33,998 bases of DNA from positions 1 through 33,998 of the forward strand of contig NZ_SUEO01000042.1 of assembly GCF_004962925.1 (NCBI RefSeq), in the 5' to 3' direction. The translations under genes were made by a program, and so were the position numbers. This stretch comes from Mesorhizobium sp. (GTDB lineage: Bacteria; Pseudomonadota; Alphaproteobacteria; Rhizobiales; Rhizobiaceae). The notes beneath the pieces were generated by a model. It was not told the origin of the DNA, did no database searches, and saw nothing but the letters and a program-made list of their open reading frames with translations. Of the stretch, positions 15,579-24,593 are shown in pieces; positions within the stretch are counted from its first letter, which is position 1; every line of letters begins with the position of its first letter.

Positions 15579-16715
15579 ATGGATCAGCGCAAGAAGCGGT
15601 CGCCCAACGAAATCCGGCGTGCGTGGGAAGTCTGTCCGAACATTCCCGCGCGTGATTTCGCCGCCCAATTGGCCATTTCGGAAGCGGAACTGGTCGCGGC
15701 CCATTGCGGTTTCGGCGCGGCACGCATCGACCCGCGCGTCAATCACCTTCTGACGGGCCTCGAATTCGTGGGCGAAGTGACGGCGCTGACCCGCAATCAA
15801 GGTGCCGTGCACGAAAAGATTGGCGTCTTCAACAGAGTGATAACCGGCAACAATCACGCCATGGTCCTTGGTGACGAATTCGACCTTCGCGTCTTCCCGC
15901 AGGCTTGGAGGTATGGTTTCGCTGTTGAAAGGCGCCATCGCGGCGGAATCCAGCGCAGTTTGCAATTCTTCGACGCCACCGGCGCAGCAGTGCATAAGGT
16001 GCATCTCAGGCCGGTCTCCAACCTTCATGCCTATCGAAAGCTGGTGGCCGAGCTCGTATCCGCCAACCAGGAGCCGACCATGTCGCTTAAGGCGAGAGTA
16101 GCCGACCTGGGCGCGAGGACTGCGGACTGGGCCGGCACGGTGGACGACCTACGCGAGCACTGGAGCCGGCTGACTGACGTCAACCTTCTAAAGACGCTCA
16201 AGCTCAGCCGCTGCCAGGCTTTGCGCATGGTCGGCCAGGATTACGCTTGGCTGCTCGACAATGCCGCAGTTGGCGCCGTGCTCCAGCGTGCGGCCGAAGA
16301 CGAATTGCCGATCATGTGCTTCGTCGGCAACCGAGGTTCTATCCAGACCCATTCCGGCTTAATCAAGTCGGTCAAGCAGATCGGGCCGTGCATCTATGTG
16401 CTGGACGAAACGTTCCGGCTGCATCTCAGGACCCACCAAATCCGTGAGGTTTGGGCCGTGCGCAAGCCGACCAATGACAGTCACGTCACCTCGCTCGAAG
16501 CATATGGGTCCGACGGCAAGATTATCATCCAGTTGTTCGGTGCGCGCAAGGAAGGCGAACGCGAGCGCGACGACTGGCGGGTTCTGGCGGAAAACCTGCC
16601 TCGTTTCCCCGACAGCTACATGAGAAAAGACCGATCGTCGTCGGTGGGACGCCGGCGCCCATCTGCCTCCGCAGCCAGTAGCCGGGCATTGAAGCCGAGA
16701 TCGGGGACACGATGA
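15579..16715 (+). CDS. hmuS: HmuS/ChuS-type heme-utilisation protein
   Basis: A 378-residue cytoplasmic protein of the HmuS/HemS/ChuS family, which binds or degrades imported heme to free iron. It has two repeated halves. The first shows GEVTALTRNQGAVHEKIGVF, HAMVLGDEFDLRVFPQAW and RSLQFFDATGAAVHKVHLR; the second shows MCFVGNRGSIQTHSGLIKSVKQIGPCIYVLDETFRLHLR and SLEAYGSDGKIIIQLFGARKEGE. The last 30 or so residues, rich in Ser and Arg after LPRFPDSY, look like an unusual extension, perhaps from a late frameshift. No heme receptor or ABC genes are nearby. Next to iscN it could supply iron to bacteroids making nitrogenase and leghemoglobin-rich nodules; this is inference. Confidence 0.85.
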   Translation: MDQRKKRSPNEIRRAWEVCPNIPARDFAAQLAISEAELVAAHCGFGAARIDPRVNHLLTGLEFVGEVTALTRNQGAVHEKIGVFNRVITGNNHAMVLGDEFDLRVFPQAWRYGFAVERRHRGGIQRSLQFFDATGAAVHKVHLRPVSNLHAYRKLVAELVSANQEPTMSLKARVADLGARTADWAGTVDDLREHWSRLTDVNLLKTLKLSRCQALRMVGQDYAWLLDNAAVGAVLQRAAEDELPIMCFVGNRGSIQTHSGLIKSVKQIGPCIYVLDETFRLHLRTHQIREVWAVRKPTNDSHVTSLEAYGSDGKIIIQLFGARKEGERERDDWRVLAENLPRFPDSYMRKDRSSSVGRRRPSASAASSRALKPRSGTR

Positions 16716-16874
16716 CGCAATAAGCGCGCTGTATTATCGTAACGCGATGAGCAGGAAGCAATTTGGCGCTGCCCCATCGACCGCATGGTTACGACGAAGC
16801 CGCGGCCTTTGGGCCGAGCTCAGAGGTGACAATAGCGTGAACGCCGCCGACCGTCGTCACTCCCCACCAGGCGG

Positions 16875-18107
16875 TCAGGTTTTGCGGTTCGGGCCGAGCA
16901 AAAATACTGTCAAGACAGCGAGGAACGTAGCAACCGCGCTGTAGACAAAGACACTGGCAATACCCGTGTGATCCACCAATAGGCCACCGAAAGTTGTGCC
17001 GGCTGCGATGGCCACTTGGAAGGTTATGACCATCAGTACACCAGCGCTCTCGGCCTGTTTCGGAGCGGCGCGTAGCACCATCCATGTCTGCAATCCGACC
17101 GGGACCGCGCCAAAAGCAAAGCCCCATACGGCAACTGCAATTGCCGAGGTCAAGGCCGATGCTCCCATAGTCAGGAGCGAGACAGCGGCTACGGCAATGA
17201 GCAGGGGCGGCAGGGCCGCGACCGCCTTGAGACTGTGTTTGGTGAGGAATGCGCCGGCTAAATTGCCGAAGACGCCGGCCGTGCCAAAAGCAAGGAACAC
17301 GAGCGGGATCGACTTCTTGCCGAGCGCAGGAACGCTCTCGAGAAAGGCGCGGATGTAGGCGAAGCTGGCAAAATGGCCGGAAGCGACCAATAGCACGACT
17401 AGCACCGCAACCTTCATCGCCGGATTCTTCGCGACGTCCAGCGGACTGCGGAATCTGCGCACTTCGATCGGAGGCAGTGGCGGAATGGTTACGAGTTGCA
17501 CGAGCAGCGCAACGGCACTCACGATTGCGGCGACCTTGAACGAGGCTCGCCATCCCCAAATGTCACCGACATAAGCGCCGATTGGAGCCGCGCAGACGGA
17601 GGCGACAGAAACGCCGGTGAGGATGATCGACATGGCGCGCGGCATGAGGTGACTTGGAACCAGCCGCATCGCCAACGCTGCCGAAATTGACCAAAAACCA
17701 CCAAGCGATATGCCAAGGACGACGCGTGCCGCCAGCAAAACCGGCAGCGACCCCGCAACCTCCGCCAGAACGTTCGACAGGATCAGCAGGAGCGTCATCG
17801 CCCAGATGACGACCCTGCGGTCCAGACGCTTTGTCACGATGGCGATTATCGGTGCCGAGATCGCCGCGACGATTGCGGTCGCTGTTAGCGCCTGTCCAGC
17901 CGTGCCCGTGGTGATACGGAGATCATGCGCGAGCGGTGTCAGAACGCTGGCGGGCAGAAACTCTGCCGTCACAAGCCCGAAGGTGCCGAAGGAAAGCGAA
18001 ATGATGGCACCCCATGCAGGGCCAGAACGTTGATAGGGACTTTCTGGGTCAAGCCGATCTCGGTCGAACAAAGCCGCGTCCACTAAATCTGTCGCCGATT
18101 CGGTCAT
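16875..18107 (-). CDS. MFS transporter, DHA1-type efflux pump
   Basis: A 410-residue inner-membrane protein of the major facilitator superfamily with about 12 hydrophobic segments. The start SLSFGTFGLVTAEFLPASVLTPLAHDLRIT followed by AGQALTATAIVAAISAPIIA is typical of the DHA1 group that includes AraJ, SotB and purine-efflux pumps. Motif A appears as TKRLDRRVVI, and LLAARVVLGISLGGFWS matches the motif-C side of TM5. The substrate cannot be read from the sequence. GGAGAAC lies nine bases before ATG 18107. It is convergent with hmuS. An orphan sigma-54 promoter 600 bases upstream points toward it. Confidence 0.88.
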   Translation of the reverse strand: MTESATDLVDAALFDRDRLDPESPYQRSGPAWGAIISLSFGTFGLVTAEFLPASVLTPLAHDLRITTGTAGQALTATAIVAAISAPIIAIVTKRLDRRVVIWAMTLLLILSNVLAEVAGSLPVLLAARVVLGISLGGFWSISAALAMRLVPSHLMPRAMSIILTGVSVASVCAAPIGAYVGDIWGWRASFKVAAIVSAVALLVQLVTIPPLPPIEVRRFRSPLDVAKNPAMKVAVLVVLLVASGHFASFAYIRAFLESVPALGKKSIPLVFLAFGTAGVFGNLAGAFLTKHSLKAVAALPPLLIAVAAVSLLTMGASALTSAIAVAVWGFAFGAVPVGLQTWMVLRAAPKQAESAGVLMVITFQVAIAAGTTFGGLLVDHTGIASVFVYSAVATFLAVLTVFLLGPNRKT

Positions 18108-18438
18108 GAATGAGTTCTCCGGCTAGGAGCTGTTGCAGCAGGGGTGGCTACATCGCCGGGGATCAAAGCCGCGAGACCTTCCGGCGGCGGCCAGTCGGCA
18201 TCAGTCGAGGCCTCGGCGCCCGACGCATCCGAGGCCTCATCGGAGGGCCGACGGACCCAACCGTCGACAATGCGGGAGAGTTCTCGGCGCGGTCGCATCG
18301 ATCGCATTCGTCGAAGTGCGGCCTGTTCACTGCGAACCAAGCAAGCCGAACGCGGTGTCCTCGATCGAGGCCTTGATGGGGGGATGATCGACGATCTCTA
18401 TATTGCTTTGAAGCAGGAAGTTCCGTCGCCATATGTGG

Positions 18439-18552
18439 TTATCCTGGCAGCCAGAATTGAGCGGTTGTCGCAAGCACCAAGGCGGTCGCAATGAGTGCAA
18501 CGAGGCGGAAGTCTGATCGATGGCTGCGGTTCGATGGCCGCGCGATCGACAA
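18439..18552 (-). CDS. Possible 37-residue membrane peptide
   Basis: Read from a TTG at 18552, this frame gives a basic start (ARPSNRSHRSDFR) and one hydrophobic helix (LVALIATALVLATTAQFWLP), then TAA. This is the form of a small single-span membrane protein with its basic end inside. There is no clear ribosome site and the start codon is a guess. It lies about 140 bases downstream of the predicted start of the orphan sigma-54 promoter. Confidence 0.22.
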   Translation of the reverse strand: MSIARPSNRSHRSDFRLVALIATALVLATTAQFWLPG

Positions 18553-18703
18553 AATTGAGGTGATGAGTTATCCCTTTTGAAGCCGTTGCTCCCAATTTTG
18601 GGATAAGGTAATTGCAGGCGGTCCCAGCAACGTCGGGCGGCCTTTTTGGTGATCGAATTCATGGGACGACACTCTCGGTCCGTGACGCATCTGCGAATGA
18701 CTG

Positions 18704-18719
18704 CGCAAGTTCCGTGCCA
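18704..18719 (-). promoter_or_regulatory. Orphan consensus sigma-54 promoter
   Basis: On the minus strand it reads TGGCAC-GGAAC-TTGCG, the best sigma-54 match in the window. No perfect NifA site lies within 150 bp upstream. Its transcript would run through decayed DNA toward the MFS gene at 18107. Confidence 0.72.
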
Positions 18720-19361
18720 TCAACGACAAATCTGGCTCTGCTGAGCGGGTGGTGGAGGCACGAGCGTGGGCTATCCCAAGAGCTTGCCGCAAGGTTGTTC
18801 GAAGTTGAGGTGCCGGATAGACCGCAAATATGTCGGGCGGCCTGGGGTTGGCCAACACGAAGATGCGCAAGTTCAAAAGGACGAGCTGAACCCTTGCCGA
18901 TATCCGTCCGAGGCTGATCTGGAGAAGGTCAAGAACTGCGTCTTGAAGGCTTCCGCCGCACCGGCAAATGCGAACCCAAGGTGCTGGGCAAGATGGACAG
19001 GGCCATCCAACCCGTCGACTGGACGCTCATTAATGGCGTCGGTGTGGCTCTGTAGCTGGCGAGAAAAACGCCCTGCTGAAAGACAAAAGCTCGTGTGGCC
19101 GGCTCTGAAGGACGGCCAATGAGGCAGGCGAGGAGAGGCTATAGTCCATTCGTGTAGACTGATCTTGTCCCACGGAGGCGGCTAACCACCCCGCCAGACA
19201 TCATCGAGGGGAGCGCCACTAGGCTCACCCCAAGTGTTGGTCATTTCCACCTGGGTGACCTCGGCCAAGTCACCAAGCCGCTTAGCGCAAGCTTTCGAAC
19301 TGGATGCTCCCCGGGCACATGATCGGCTAGCGATCCCACCAGTTGAGTTGCTCCAAGTCGG

Positions 19362-19398
19362 TGTCTAGCTTTCTACATTCTGTGTCCGACGCTGGACA
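19362..19398. promoter_or_regulatory. Two tandem NifA sites of the P450 operon
   Basis: TGT-CTAGCTTTCT-ACA at 19362-19377 and TGT-CCGACGCTGG-ACA at 19383-19398 are both perfect TGT-N10-ACA sites. Their centres are 21 bp apart, two helical turns, so two NifA dimers would sit on the same face. They lie about 138 and 117 bp before the predicted start. Confidence 0.87.
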
Positions 19399-19481
19399 AG
19401 AATGTTGCAATCCCGACCAGCAAGTCAGCGCAGGCGCCACCTGCTGCCCAGCAAACAGCAAGGATTATCGAAAGACGAATT

Positions 19482-19497
19482 CGGCACGGAGCTTGCA
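19482..19497 (+). promoter_or_regulatory. Sigma-54 promoter of the P450 operon
   Basis: CGGCAC-GGAGC-TTGCA has GG-N10-GC spacing and a full TTGCA -12 box. The predicted start is near 19508, practically at the first ATG of the P450. Confidence 0.82.
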
Positions 19498-19508
19498 CCA
19501 ACGATTGC

Positions 19509-20774
19509 ATGCAAATGCCGACAGCATCTCATGAACGGTCTCTCGATTCTGGCGCGGTTAAATCGCGGCCGGTTCCAGATCATGTCCCGCCCGAAATGGT
19601 GAGGGACTTCAGCCTGTTTACGTCGCCCGGCATGTTGCCGACCGCTAACGGGGATCCGCATGCAGCGGTTGCTTGCGTTCATGCCGGGCCTCCGATCTTT
19701 TATTCAACCAGCAACACGCGCGACGGTCGGGGTACCTGGGTCATCACTCGCGCGAGCGACCAGCGCCGGGTGCTGCAGGACACCGAAACGTTTTCCAGCC
19801 ATCGCAGCATCTTCGCCTCTGTGCTCGGCGAGAGCTGGCCGATGATCCCGCTTGAGCTCGATCCGCCATTCCACGGTGTTTTTCGCTCACTGCTCAATCC
19901 GCTGCTTTCGCCAAAGCGGGTAATGGCATTGGAGCCGGCTGTCCGGGAACGAGCGATCAAGCTGATCGACAGGATCGCCGCATCAGGCACGAGCTGCGAC
20001 ATCATGAAGGATTTTGCAGTTCCGTTCGCGGTCAATATCTTCCTTCGCTTTATTGGGCTTTCGGACAACGGACTAGAAACATTTGTCGGCTGGGCTAGAG
20101 ATCTGCTCCACGGCGATAAGGAGCAACGACCACCCGCAGCCCGGACGATCGTGGCCTTCATCGACGAACTTGCCACCGAGCGCCGCAAGGAGCCGGTCGA
20201 TGATTTCATGACCTTCATCGTGAAGGCAAAGGTCGAGGGTCGTCTGCTCAGTGACGAAGAAGTCCGTGGCATCGGCGTGCTTGTGTTCGTCGCGGGACTC
20301 GACACGGTCTCAGCAGCCATATGCTTCGACTTGGCCCATCTCGCGCGCAACCCCAAAGATCAGGAATTGCTACGAAGCGAACCGGACCGGATTGCCGTCG
20401 CTGCGGAAGAATTGCTGCGCGCCTATTCGACCATTCAGATGATCCGAGTGGCAACGAAGGATGTCGACTTCAAAGGCGCGCCGATCCGCAAGGGAGACTA
20501 TGTTTCCTGTGCCACGATGATTGCCAATCGTGACCCGGCGGAATTCGAATGCCCGAATGAGATCGATCTGGCGCGCGAGGACAACCGGCACGCTGCCTTT
20601 GGCTATGGTCCCCATCGTTGTCTTGGCTCACACCTTGCCCGGCGGGAGATTGTCATTGGCCTGGAGGAGTGGCTGGCGCGCATCCCAGCCTTTCGGATCA
20701 AGACAGGGACTGAACCTATCACCTTCGGCGGCCATGTGTTCGGGATCGAGAATCTGATCCTGGACTGGTCCTGA
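19509..20774 (+). CDS. Cytochrome P450 (symbiotic, CYP127-like)
   Basis: A soluble bacterial P450 of up to 421 residues. The heme loop is [17 protein letters not shown] with the cysteine ligand at about 371. The I-helix oxygen motif is VAGLDTV and the K-helix ExxR motif is EELLR. Members insert oxygen into small molecules using ferredoxin electrons; the next gene encodes such a ferredoxin. P450s of the CYP127 type are known on rhizobial symbiotic plasmids and islands, but the exact subfamily is from memory. The start is uncertain: ATG 19509 or 19515 would make the mRNA nearly leaderless, while ATG 19596 would remove the conserved VPDHVPPE block. It is the first gene of a NifA-controlled operon. 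Confidence 0.9.
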   Translation: MQMPTASHERSLDSGAVKSRPVPDHVPPEMVRDFSLFTSPGMLPTANGDPHAAVACVHAGPPIFYSTSNTRDGRGTWVITRASDQRRVLQDTETFSSHRSIFASVLGESWPMIPLELDPPFHGVFRSLLNPLLSPKRVMALEPAVRERAIKLIDRIAASGTSCDIMKDFAVPFAVNIFLRFIGLSDNGLETFVGWARDLLHGDKEQRPPAARTIVAFIDELATERRKEPVDDFMTFIVKAKVEGRLLSDEEVRGIGVLVFVAGLDTVSAAICFDLAHLARNPKDQELLRSEPDRIAVAAEELLRAYSTIQMIRVATKDVDFKGAPIRKGDYVSCATMIANRDPAEFECPNEIDLAREDNRHAAFGYGPHRCLGSHLARREIVIGLEEWLARIPAFRIKTGTEPITFGGHVFGIENLILDWS

Positions 20775-20803
20775 AGTTTCAGCCAACGACATTGGAGTTC
20801 GCT

Positions 20804-21652
20804 ATGCGTGTCGTCGTACATAAAGCCAGATGCCAGGGTCATGCGCGCTGCTGGGCGCGGGCGCCGAGAGTCTTCAAGCTTGATGACGCCGGCTACATCT
20901 TGCCCGGTGATATTGATGTTGCCGATGGGGAGCAACTGCTTGCCTCAAAAGGGGTACGAGCCTGCCCCGAACAAGCTCTGGAAGTTGACGAGCCCCCCGC
21001 TAACTCAGTTGTAGAGAGAGACACACGCAAAGTGCAGACTGGCATCGGGAAGGACAAAACAATCATACAATTCGCGACAGACCCTGTCGACCACGCGAAA
21101 CTTACCGAACTGCGTGACCGAGAGGCGATCCGCAACTGCCTGTATCGGTACTGCCGCGGGATAGACCGCGCCGATGAGGCGGCGCTGCGTAGCGCATACT
21201 GGCCCGAAGCGTATGACAGGCACGGTCCCTATTGCGGACCGGCAGAGGACTTCATCCAATTTGCTCTCGGTCTGCCGGGGCACCGTAACATCCATCAAAT
21301 CACGAACAGCCTGATCGACTTCATCAGTTCAGCAGAGGCCGCGGTCGAGAGCTATTTCACCGCGCTGCAACGCGGACCGGATACAGACCAAGAAATACGT
21401 CAGACGCTGCTTTGCGGCCGTTACTGCGATCTGTTTCAGAAGAGGCAGGACGAGTGGCGAATTGCGGAACGGACAGTCGTCTACGATTGGGTTGAGGAGC
21501 AAATCCCGCCAGCGATTCTTGAGGCAGATAGGTTCGGCCAGCGACAGCCGATTGGAGCACCACATCCAGACGATCCCATCTACCAGTTGCTCAAGGGTCA
21601 CATCCCCACCGACCAAGATGGCGTCGAGGGTCCCCAACTGGGAGCTGCATAA
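20804..21652 (+). CDS. [3Fe-4S]-type ferredoxin fused to a SnoaL-like domain
   Basis: Residues 1-65 form a P450-type ferredoxin: [21 protein letters not shown], later VRACPEQAL. Three cysteines plus a histidine at the usual fourth-ligand place indicate a [3Fe-4S] or His-ligated cluster. After a linker, residues 90-260 ([41 protein letters not shown]) match the SnoaL/NTF2-like fold used by small cyclases, dehydratases and ring-hydroxylase beta subunits. The first part should carry electrons to the P450 30 bases upstream; the second may bind or transform the product. I chose ATG 20804, six bases after GGAG; a TTG at 20792 overlaps that site. Such a fusion is unusual. Confidence 0.82.
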   Translation: MRVVVHKARCQGHARCWARAPRVFKLDDAGYILPGDIDVADGEQLLASKGVRACPEQALEVDEPPANSVVERDTRKVQTGIGKDKTIIQFATDPVDHAKLTELRDREAIRNCLYRYCRGIDRADEAALRSAYWPEAYDRHGPYCGPAEDFIQFALGLPGHRNIHQITNSLIDFISSAEAAVESYFTALQRGPDTDQEIRQTLLCGRYCDLFQKRQDEWRIAERTVVYDWVEEQIPPAILEADRFGQRQPIGAPHPDDPIYQLLKGHIPTDQDGVEGPQLGAA

Positions 21653-21800
21653 GTGGGTAGAAATGGAGGATGAGCGCCTTACGGGAACGACATCTGTGTG
21701 GGGCCGCAACTGGCGGTCACTGCAACGATTTGGCTCGACCCTTCATTCCGCCCAAGGTTGATGGGCTGAGATCACAAGCGGTCATCGTGGAGAAGCTCTC

Positions 21801-23402
21801 GTGAAACTGGCAGCACGCACCGTAATCATCACAGGCGCTGCGGGCGGGATCGGCCGTGCCCTGGTCGATATCCTTGCCGCGGACGGAGACACTGTAGTTG
21901 CGGTGGACCTTCCGGGCAGTGGTGTGGTTGAACTGGCTCGGGATCTCGGGTCGCCGCACGTCGGTCTGGAGTGCGATGTGTCGCGAGAGAAGGACATGCT
22001 CTCACTTTTCGGCCAGGTCGAAGCACGGTTCGCGCAAATCGATGTCCTCATCAACAATGCGGCGGTTGGGCCCACGATGGATAGGATCATCGACACCGCT
22101 GTCGATACCTTCCGACGCGGCGTGACAGTGAACCTTATTGGGCCATTCGTTATGGCCCGGGAAGCGGCGCGGCGCATGAGGCCTGGCGGTGCGATCGTCA
22201 ATGTGGCTTCGATGGCGGGCGTGGTCGGCAATCCCAGGCGCAACGCCTACGCAGCCTCGAAAGCTGGCGTGATCTCGTTGACAAAGTCCCTTGCATGCGA
22301 GTGGGCTATGCGAGGAATCCGCGTCACGGCGGTGGCGCCGGGCTCCGTCCGCACCCCAATGGTCACAGAACTGGCACGCGCTGGCAAAATGGACCTCGCG
22401 GCGATACGCCGCCGCGTGCCGATGGGGCGCTTGGCTCGCCCCGACGAGATCGCCAGGGTCGTGCGTTTTCTGAGCAGCACGCAGGCGCGCTACATCACCG
22501 GCTCGGTGCTGGCAGTCGACGGAGGCTGGATGTCATTCAACCAGCCGGGGGATGCTCACCCGCCGGTGGATGGTGCGCTCCAAGCCGAGCTCTCCTGTCC
22601 GGCCGAATGCACAGATGCGCGAATCGTGCTCGTCACCGGTGGCGCAAAAGGCATTGGCGCGGCCGTCGCTCGCCGCTTTGCCGCCAACGGCGACACCGTC
22701 GTGATTGCTGATAAAGATGGCACTGCAGCGGCAGAGCTGGCTACATCGCTCCCCGGCAAGCATCTGGCGAAATCGCTGGACGTGGCCGTCGAGAGCGATG
22801 TGGTGTCGATGTTCGAAGAACTGAGGCGACGCTTCGGGTATATCGATGTTCTGGTCAATAGTGCTGATACCGCCGACAGGATTGTGCCTGCGATCGAGCA
22901 ACTGTCGAACCAGCTCGAACACGTCCTGGATGTCAACCTTACCGGCGCCTTCACCTGCGCGCGCGAAGCGATCAAGGCTATGCGCCCGGGCGGCGTGATC
23001 CTCAATCTCGGGTCGATCGACAGCTTTCTGCCGTTCGCGCCGCGCCATGCCTACGGCGCCTCCAAGGCGGGGATGGATATGCTGACCCGTTGCATGGCGG
23101 CCGAACTCGGCCCGGTCGGAATTCGGACAGCCACCGTCGCTCCTGGCCACATCCGCACGCCCGCACTTGCTCAGTTGGCCAAAGCCGGCCGCATCGACCT
23201 GGCAGCAATCGGACGACGCATCCCCATGGGCAGGATGGGACGGCCAGAAGACGTCGCAGATGCATCGTTCTTCCTTGCTTCGTCTGACGCCTCATATATC
23301 AACGGCTCGATCCTCTACGTGGACGGCGGCTGGACCTCGTTCGGTGATGCGGGAAACGCCAGCGAACTCTATGACGAATGTTTTGCGGAGGCCGCAGGTT
23401 AA
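21801..23402 (+). CDS. Tandem short-chain dehydrogenase/reductase (two SDR domains)
   Basis: A 533-residue protein made of two complete classical SDR domains joined by a linker of about 25 residues. Domain 1 (about 1-250) has TGAAGGIG for NAD(P), NNAAVG, a catalytic serine in VASMAG and YAASK. Domain 2 (about 272-520) has TGGAKGIG, NSADT, a serine in LGSIDS and YGASK. Both active sites look complete, and both halves end with the same type of text (TGSVLAVDGGWMSF; NGSILYVDGGWTSF), so they arose by duplication. They likely oxidise or reduce alcohols made by the P450. The GTG start at 21801 follows GGAG; the gap to the ferredoxin gene is 148 bases. Confidence 0.9.
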   Translation: MKLAARTVIITGAAGGIGRALVDILAADGDTVVAVDLPGSGVVELARDLGSPHVGLECDVSREKDMLSLFGQVEARFAQIDVLINNAAVGPTMDRIIDTAVDTFRRGVTVNLIGPFVMAREAARRMRPGGAIVNVASMAGVVGNPRRNAYAASKAGVISLTKSLACEWAMRGIRVTAVAPGSVRTPMVTELARAGKMDLAAIRRRVPMGRLARPDEIARVVRFLSSTQARYITGSVLAVDGGWMSFNQPGDAHPPVDGALQAELSCPAECTDARIVLVTGGAKGIGAAVARRFAANGDTVVIADKDGTAAAELATSLPGKHLAKSLDVAVESDVVSMFEELRRRFGYIDVLVNSADTADRIVPAIEQLSNQLEHVLDVNLTGAFTCAREAIKAMRPGGVILNLGSIDSFLPFAPRHAYGASKAGMDMLTRCMAAELGPVGIRTATVAPGHIRTPALAQLAKAGRIDLAAIGRRIPMGRMGRPEDVADASFFLASSDASYINGSILYVDGGWTSFGDAGNASELYDECFAEAAG

Positions 23403-23540
23403 TTGCCAGGCATTCGCAGGGCGACCGGCCGAGCATTATGAAGCCTCGGCTCCACGACGCACCCGAGGTGCTTGAGATCCAAGCCTGCGCATGCGGAGCA
23501 CATTCCCGGTCGGCTGACGTGTCTATAACGAGGAGAAATC

Positions 23541-24593
23541 ATGGAATTTGCCACTTTCATTCTGGCCGCCCAGCGCGGCTATCACCAATCCTCAGAAAGC
23601 GTCATCCGCAACTCCATCGAACAGGCCGTCGCTTCGGAGCAGGCTGGGTTCAACACCGCGTGGTTTGCTGAGCACCACTTCAACAATTACAGCCTCATAC
23701 CATCCCCGCTGATGATGGTGGCGCACTGCGCCGGCTTGACAAGCACGATTCGCCTGGGCACTGCCGTCTGCGTGCTGCCGCTTTACCAACCGCAGCGCCT
23801 GCTGTCCGAGATCGGCTTCGCCGACATCGTTGCGAACGGCCGTCTCGAGCTCGGCGTAGGCTTGGGATACCAGCAGTTCGAGTTCGAACGGTTCGGCGTG
23901 GACATCGATGAGGCGCCGGCCGTCTTTTCGGAATACCTGGACATCATTCTCAAGGGCCTCAACCAAAACGTCTTCGAACACGACGGCCAGTATGAGAAGA
24001 TCCCCCCAACAGCGATTTCGGTCCGCACAGTCCAGCAGCCGACGCCGCCTATCTGGATCGCTGGCGGAGCCGCACGGATGGCTCGGGCCTACCGCGAGGG
24101 GCACAATTTTTTTGTCACAGCCTTCCACGACGGCTTAGAGACTTTGACCACACTGCGTGAATCAGTCGAGAGGGCGGCGGCATCCGAGGAAAAGAACGTC
24201 ACCGACGTCAAGATATCGCTGCTGCGCTGCTGCTATGCCAGCCACGACGAGTTGGAGATCAACAGCTATCTCGACAATGCCCGCTTCCAGCGCCGGCTTT
24301 CTGAAGCCCTGCATCAGCGCCGCCAACAGAGCCACGATGGCTACCTGCTGCAGGAGACACCGACCCAGCAGGATCTGTCCTTCGAGACCATGCGCAAAAA
24401 TTTGCCGATTGGCAGCGTAAATCGCGTGATTGATCGCCTGCTGGAAGAGATCGATATCTTGAAACCGGACCAGATCGCAGTTCAGACTCAATTGGGCGAC
24501 TTCGACCAAAAGACGATGCTGCGCCAGATCGAGCTCTGGGGCGACAAGATCATCCCTGCGGTCAACAAGGCGCTTTGTCATGCCGGAAGCTGA
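23541..24593 (+). CDS. Luciferase-like flavin monooxygenase
   Basis: A 350-residue LLM-class flavin-dependent oxidoreductase with a TIM-barrel fold. Typical blocks are NTAWFAEHHFNNYSLIPSPLMM, STIRLGTAVCVLPLYQP, IVANGRLELGVGLGYQQFEFERFGV and PTPPIWIAGGAARMA. Such enzymes use reduced FMN and oxygen to oxidise small molecules. AGGAG precedes ATG 23541. It follows the double SDR by 138 bases and overlaps nifQ by 14, so it belongs to the same transcript. The substrate is unknown; it is a second oxygenase of the P450 pathway. Confidence 0.88.
   Translation: MEFATFILAAQRGYHQSSESVIRNSIEQAVASEQAGFNTAWFAEHHFNNYSLIPSPLMMVAHCAGLTSTIRLGTAVCVLPLYQPQRLLSEIGFADIVANGRLELGVGLGYQQFEFERFGVDIDEAPAVFSEYLDIILKGLNQNVFEHDGQYEKIPPTAISVRTVQQPTPPIWIAGGAARMARAYREGHNFFVTAFHDGLETLTTLRESVERAAASEEKNVTDVKISLLRCCYASHDELEINSYLDNARFQRRLSEALHQRRQQSHDGYLLQETPTQQDLSFETMRKNLPIGSVNRVIDRLLEEIDILKPDQIAVQTQLGDFDQKTMLRQIELWGDKIIPAVNKALCHAGS

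Larger units (their letters stand above)
18108..19361. other. 1.25-kb region of decayed DNA
   Basis: No intact gene is recognisable here. It holds a consensus sigma-54 promoter on the minus strand (18704-18719) and a possible tiny membrane ORF below it (18439-18552). On the plus strand at about 18770-19060 there is protein-like text broken by a frameshift (QKDELNPCRYPSEADLEKVKN, then in another frame KVLGKMDRAIQPVDWTLING), which suggests a decayed gene of unknown family. The stretch 19140-19340 is rich in short inverted repeats but shows no family I can name. Confidence 0.4.

Noticed and set aside
23407-23422. GG-N10-GC text before the monooxygenase at 23541
   Set aside because: Neither box resembles TGGCAC or TTGC; the gene is better explained as part of the P450 operon.
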